Source of the DNA: Oscillospiraceae bacterium
GTDB lineage: Bacteria > Bacillota > Clostridia > Oscillospirales > Ruminococcaceae
NCBI GenBank assembly: GCA_029098085.1
Contig: JAQXNQ010000177.1
Span: 1 to 6,958 of the forward strand
Length of the DNA: 6,958 nucleotides
Direction of reading: 5' to 3'
The stretch's first letter is position 1. Every line of letters begins with the position of its first letter. The notes beneath the pieces are model-generated. The model did no database searches and was not told the DNA's origin. It saw nothing but the letters and a program-made list of their open reading frames with translations. Shown in pieces: positions 5,677 through 6,958 of this stretch. A program made the position numbers and the translations under genes.

Positions 5677-5713
5677 GAAAAGGCCGTACCCGCAATGGGC
5701 ACGGCCTCTTTTC
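5677..5713. terminator. Bidirectional intrinsic terminator between asnB and the convergent operon
   Basis: GGCCGT (5682-5687) and ACGGCC (5701-5706) pair, with an inner CCC/GGG pairing around GCAAT. The stem is flanked by GAAAA on the left and TCTTTTC on the right, so each strand reads a hairpin followed by a T-rich tract. It can end asnB on the plus strand and the 5712-6958 operon on the minus strand. The stop codon of the small minus-strand gene (5712-5714) touches the plus-strand T-tract. Confidence 0.85.
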
Positions 5714-5918
5714 ATGGTTCCGTTTCCTGGGCCGCAAACAGCGTGCAGCCCATCTTCTTAAACTGAACGATCTTTTCCCGGATCAGCTCCTCGGTCACGC
5801 CGAATTCCTTTGCAAAGCAGTGAATGCAGAGGCAATCCTTTGCGCCCCGGTTGACCATCCGCCGGTAGACGGCGGCTTCATCCGATGAGAGGGGAGCACC
5901 GCACCGAAAGCAGTTCAT
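5712..5918 (-). CDS. Small cysteine-rich putative zinc-binding protein
   Basis: This is a 68-residue soluble protein with no signal peptide or membrane segment. It opens with MNCFRCGAPLS, giving CxxC at Cys3 and Cys6. A second cluster, DCLCIHCF, has Cys29, Cys31 and Cys34, and the 31/34 pair completes a CxxC-x24-CxxC arrangement as in zinc ribbons or treble clefs. The C-terminal half is a predicted helix (VTEELIREKIVQFKKMGC) ending with MGCTLF. It resembles small uncharacterised clostridial proteins, but I cannot give a named family or function. The ATG overlaps the stop of the upstream glycosidase by one base (TGATG), so translation is probably coupled; only a weak AAGG precedes it. Metal binding is inferred from the cysteine spacing. 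Confidence 0.8.
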   Translation of the reverse strand: MNCFRCGAPLSSDEAAVYRRMVNRGAKDCLCIHCFAKEFGVTEELIREKIVQFKKMGCTLFAAQETEP

Positions 5919-6958
5919 CAGACCTTGACGATCTTCGCCCGGTACATCCGGCAGCCGTGAGGCTCCACAGCGGGCATAAACACATCCCGCTTGACGCCCA
6001 GATCCTCGCCGGTGAACACGTCAGTCAGCTGCAGGCTGTAGCCGCTGCCATAGGGCAGACCAATGTCGTCAAAGGCACAGCTGACCAGATAGGTGGCACG
6101 GGGCTCATCCTTGAAGTTGAAGTAGGCCAGCACCAGCTCGTTGTCGGACAGATGCCGGACAAAGAAATACAGATCGTCCCGTTTGTCCACCAGCAGGGGA
6201 GGACGGCATTCCTCGTCCTGGTCGATGGCGATGAGACGGGGGTTCAGCAGCAGGCTGCTGCTGGTCTCGTTGAGAGAGCGGATATCGCCGCCCATCATCA
6301 GCGGCACACCGAACAGACACCAAAGGGCGAAATGGGTGCGGTATTCCACATCGCTGCAGCCGCCGAAGCCTACGTTGCCCTTGCCGTACATGCCCACCAC
6401 CAGCATGTCAGGGTCATTGAAGCAGCCGGAGCCGGACATGCAGAGGTTGTCGATCTGGCTCAGGGCGATGTCCTTAAAGGACTTGTAGCTGTCATTGATG
6501 TCGCCGGTGGAGCGATACATATGAACACCCAGGGAAGCCATCCACTTCCAGGGCTCTTCCACGCCCCAGTTGCAGGCGGAGAACAGGATGTCCCGGCCGG
6601 TGGCCTTGAGAGCCATGCTCATCCGGTGATACCGGGCCTTGCAGTTGGCAGTGACAGGGAAGTTGCAGAAATCGTACTTGAGGAAGTCCACGCCCCAGTC
6701 GGCAAAGGTCTGGGCGTCCACAAACTCGTGATCGAAGCTGGAGGGGTAGCCGGCGCAGGTGCGGATACCGGCGCAGGAATACATACCGAACTTCAGACCC
6801 TTGCTGTGGACATAGTCCGCCACGGCCTTCATGCCATTCGGGAACTTCTTATGGTCGGGCACCAGCCGTCCGTCGGCGTCCCGCTCCATTTCAGCCCAGC
6901 AGTCATCGATGACCAGATAGTCATATCCCGCCGCCAGGTAGCCCTTTTCCACCATGGC
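5918..6958 (-). CDS. GH27 alpha-galactosidase-type glycoside hydrolase, C-terminal part (N-terminus outside window)
   Basis: This is a retaining glycosidase of family GH27, most likely releasing terminal alpha-galactose from plant oligosaccharides or glycans. Counting from the Met at 6955, the (beta/alpha)8 barrel shows YLVIDDCW (13-20) with the substrate-binding aspartate pair. The nucleophile is Asp95 in FLKYDFCN. CNWG follows at 128-131, then RSTGDINDSY (148-157) where Asp152 aligns with the acid/base Asp231 of human GLA. FNDPDMLVVG (179-188) follows. The C-terminal beta-sandwich (about 260-345) ends in PHGCRMYRAKIV. The Met at 6955 is internal: the frame stays open to the edge and the GWNSWN segment that normally precedes DDCW by about 40 residues is missing. 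Signal peptide status is therefore unknown. Alpha-N-acetylgalactosaminidase or beta-L-arabinopyranosidase activity, both known in GH27, cannot be excluded. It is co-transcribed with the small zinc-like protein downstream. Confidence 0.92.
   Translation of the reverse strand, partial: AMVEKGYLAAGYDYLVIDDCWAEMERDADGRLVPDHKKFPNGMKAVADYVHSKGLKFGMYSCAGIRTCAGYPSSFDHEFVDAQTFADWGVDFLKYDFCNFPVTANCKARYHRMSMALKATGRDILFSACNWGVEEPWKWMASLGVHMYRSTGDINDSYKSFKDIALSQIDNLCMSGSGCFNDPDMLVVGMYGKGNVGFGGCSDVEYRTHFALWCLFGVPLMMGGDIRSLNETSSSLLLNPRLIAIDQDEECRPPLLVDKRDDLYFFVRHLSDNELVLAYFNFKDEPRATYLVSCAFDDIGLPYGSGYSLQLTDVFTGEDLGVKRDVFMPAVEPHGCRMYRAKIVKV

Noticed and set aside
6953..6955. ATG at 6955 as the true start of the glycosidase
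   Set aside because: The frame is open upstream to the window edge, and GH27 enzymes have about 40 more residues, including a GWNSWN segment, before the DDCW motif, so this Met is internal.

Overview
The window looks like chromosomal DNA from a GC-rich (about 60% by eye) anaerobic Gram-positive bacterium, most likely a gut Clostridia member of the Oscillospiraceae/Ruminococcaceae type. The reasons are the strong AGGAGG-type ribosome binding sites combined with TTG and GTG starts, the gene order of an F-type ATPase operon with an AtpI-like first gene, a c subunit with a sodium-type ion site, and a clostridial-style AsnB. The genus is inference only.

Positions 1-3079 (minus strand) hold the promoter-proximal half of an F1Fo ATP synthase operon. 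Transcription order is atpI-like, atpB (a), atpE (c), atpF (b), atpH (delta) and the first 149 codons of atpA (alpha), which runs off the left edge. A good promoter (TGGACA, 17 bp, TATACT with an extended TG) lies at 3218-3246. Several starts are settled by ribosome binding sites: atpB begins at a TTG, atpH at a GTG inside the end of atpF, and atpF at an internal ATG. The c subunit carries two carboxylates (Glu29 and Glu62) in the pattern known from sodium-driven rotors with a two-carboxylate site.

Positions 3080-3755 hold no credible gene but are highly structured. Imperfect inverted repeats (3376-3417 and 3602-3644) enclose a core with several perfect hairpins. The unit is flanked on each side by an intrinsic terminator pointing outward: minus-strand at 3337-3373, plus-strand at 3647-3675. 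This mirror-symmetric block of about 340 bp is the least explained and most interesting part of the window. It could be a MITE-like mobile repeat or a structured non-coding RNA locus.

Positions 3756-5594 (plus strand) encode a complete glutamine-hydrolysing asparagine synthetase (AsnB). A bidirectional terminator at 5677-5713 separates it from a convergent minus-strand pair. That pair is a GH27 alpha-galactosidase-type glycosidase (5918-6958, N-terminus outside the window) followed, with a TGATG overlap, by a 68-residue cysteine-rich putative zinc-binding protein (5712-5918). The three modules (energy coupling, asparagine synthesis, galactoside breakdown) have no obvious shared pathway and look like ordinary chromosomal neighbours around an intergenic repeat.
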